Shown here: positions 5,283-6,332 of the stretch, piece after piece
How the letters are laid out: each line of letters begins with the position of its first letter
Numbering within the stretch: the first letter of the stretch is position 1
Source: Atopobium sp. UBA6362
GTDB lineage: Bacteria; Actinomycetota; Coriobacteriia; Coriobacteriales; Atopobiaceae
Assembly: GCA_002440065.1 (NCBI GenBank)
Contig: DJRK01000080.1
Location: forward strand, 1 to 6,332
Length of the DNA: 6,332 nt
Reading direction: 5' to 3'
Made by a program: the position numbers and the translations under genes
The notes under the pieces: generated by a model
What the model was told of the DNA's origin: nothing
Seen by the model: only the letters and a program-made list of their open reading frames with translations
Database searches by the model: none

Positions 5283-6308
5283 GGCAAGAACGCCGACATG
5301 AACGACGTGGTCCTCAAGGTCGAGGGCCTCACGAAGCACTACCCGATCAAGAAGGGCATGTTCTCCAAGTCCGAGCAGTGCGTGCACGCGCTCGAGGACG
5401 CCTCCTTCGAGGTGCACCGCGGCGAGACGTTCGCCATCGTGGGCGAGTCCGGCTGCGGCAAGTCGACCACGGGCAAGTGCATCCTGCGCCTGACCGAGCC
5501 GACCTCTGGCGAAGTCATCCTCGACGGCGAGGACTTCACGAAGCTCAAGGGCGAGGCGCTCACGAAGGCCCGCCAAAAGATGAAGCTCATCTTCCAGGAC
5601 CCGTACTCATCGCTGAACCCCCGCATGACCGTGGCCGACATCATCGCCGAGCCCATCGACATCGCGGGCACGTACAAGACGCGCGAGGAGCGCGACGCCC
5701 GCGTCGAGGAGATCATGCAGGCCGTGGGCCTGGACCTCGCGTTCAAGTACCGCTACCCGCACGAGTTCTCCGGCGGCCAGCGCCAGCGCATCGGCATCGC
5801 GCGCGCCATCGTGCTCGAGCCCGAGATCGTCGTGTGCGACGAGCCCGTCTCGGCCCTGGACGTGTCCGTGCAGGCCAAGGTCATCAACCTGCTCGAGGAG
5901 CTGCAGGACAAGCTCGGGCTGTCCTACATCTTCATCAGCCACGACCTCTCGGTCGTGAAGCACATCTCCGACACGGTCATGGTCATGTACCTGGGCCACA
6001 CGATGGAGCTCGCGAGCAAGGAGGAGCTCTTCGACGACCCGCTGCACCCCTACACCAAGGCGCTTCTCGACGTCATCCCGCGCATCCGCCACGAGCGCAT
6101 CCAGGACAAGAAGATCCTGCAGGGCGACGTCCCCTCGCCCACGAACCCGCCCGCGGGGTGCGTCTTCCACACGCGCTGCCCCCACTGCATGAAGGTCTGC
6201 TGCGAGAAGGCCCCCGAGTTCCGCGAGGTCAAGCCCGGCCACAAGTGCGCCTGCCATCTCTTTGACGAGGCCCTGACCGACGAGGAGAAGACCCCCGTCC
6301 AGATCTAA
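5280..6308 (+). CDS. oppF: Peptide ABC transporter ATP-binding protein, OppF/DppF family
   Basis: This 342-residue ATPase is the partner of OppD. Features run in order: LKVEGLTKHYPIKKG (from 12), typical of OppF; Walker A GESGCGKS (55-62); Q-loop Gln106 in FQDPYSSLNP; signature FSGGQRQR (163-170); Walker B with catalytic Glu188; and switch His221. The C-terminal domain has HPYTKALL and cysteines 294, 300, 307 and 323 in the [4Fe-4S] pattern C-x5-C-x6-C plus a distal Cys. Extra cysteines sit at 303, 308 and 325. Both ATP sites of the dimer should be active, as neither ATPase has a degenerate motif. The open frame runs far upstream through oppD, but that part is an Arg/Pro/His-rich shadow. TTG 5280 is preferred, and ATG 5298 is the alternative, giving a protein six residues shorter. 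Confidence 0.93.
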   Translation: MGKNADMNDVVLKVEGLTKHYPIKKGMFSKSEQCVHALEDASFEVHRGETFAIVGESGCGKSTTGKCILRLTEPTSGEVILDGEDFTKLKGEALTKARQKMKLIFQDPYSSLNPRMTVADIIAEPIDIAGTYKTREERDARVEEIMQAVGLDLAFKYRYPHEFSGGQRQRIGIARAIVLEPEIVVCDEPVSALDVSVQAKVINLLEELQDKLGLSYIFISHDLSVVKHISDTVMVMYLGHTMELASKEELFDDPLHPYTKALLDVIPRIRHERIQDKKILQGDVPSPTNPPAGCVFHTRCPHCMKVCCEKAPEFREVKPGHKCACHLFDEALTDEEKTPVQI

Positions 6309-6332
6309 CCCTGATCACTTTTGGGGACAGGT
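6309..6332. other. Post-operon tail, cut by the window edge
   Basis: Twenty-four bases follow the oppF stop. They include TGATCA (6312-6317) and end in TTTTGGGGACAGGT (6319-6332). This could be the 5' arm of a terminator whose other half lies outside, or the start of a dispersed GGGGACAGG-type repeat. There is too little sequence to decide. Confidence 0.3.

Overview
This window is from a high-GC bacterium. Its third codon positions are almost always C or G, its Shine-Dalgarno (SD) sequences are strong, and genes are packed tightly on one strand. These traits, plus a Tat-type lipoprotein signal on a transporter subunit, fit an actinobacterium, and most likely a gut-associated member of the Coriobacteriia (Collinsella/Olsenella type). 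That placement is inferred from style only; no taxonomic marker is present.

Layout, all on the plus strand: (1) positions 1-102 hold the last 33 codons of an unidentified gene with an acidic tail, followed by a rho-independent-type hairpin at 136-172. (2) Positions 173-543 are a 371-base region of clearly lower GC with no convincing gene. It carries two dyads that each cover a -10-like hexamer (238-255 and 341-373). Closer to the gene lies a potentially structured leader: a possible three-way junction at 397-492, then a GC-rich hairpin at 496-520, just before a clear SD sequence. (3) Positions 544-6308 are a complete five-gene peptide-type (Opp/Dpp) ABC importer operon: substrate-binding lipoprotein, two permeases and two ATPases. 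(4) Positions 6309-6332 are a short tail ending in a TTTTGGGGACAGGT motif cut by the window edge.

The five proteins should form one machine. A lipid-anchored binding protein, probably exported folded by Tat, captures a peptide or similar ligand outside the membrane. The OppB/OppC pair forms the channel, and the OppD/OppF pair hydrolyses ATP. Both ATPases keep every canonical catalytic motif, and both have the C-terminal Cys pattern that binds a [4Fe-4S] cluster in this family. A perfect 11-bp hairpin between the binding-protein gene and the first permease gene (2188-2218) probably makes the binding protein the most abundant product. The remaining four genes are coupled by a 1-base overlap or gaps of 2-15 bases.

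The transporter itself is an ordinary family. The parts most worth a second look are the leader upstream of the binding protein, the degenerate EAA loop in the OppC-like permease, and the Cys-rich Tat lipoprotein. I found no CRISPR array, insertion sequence, intact tRNA or rRNA, or defence system.
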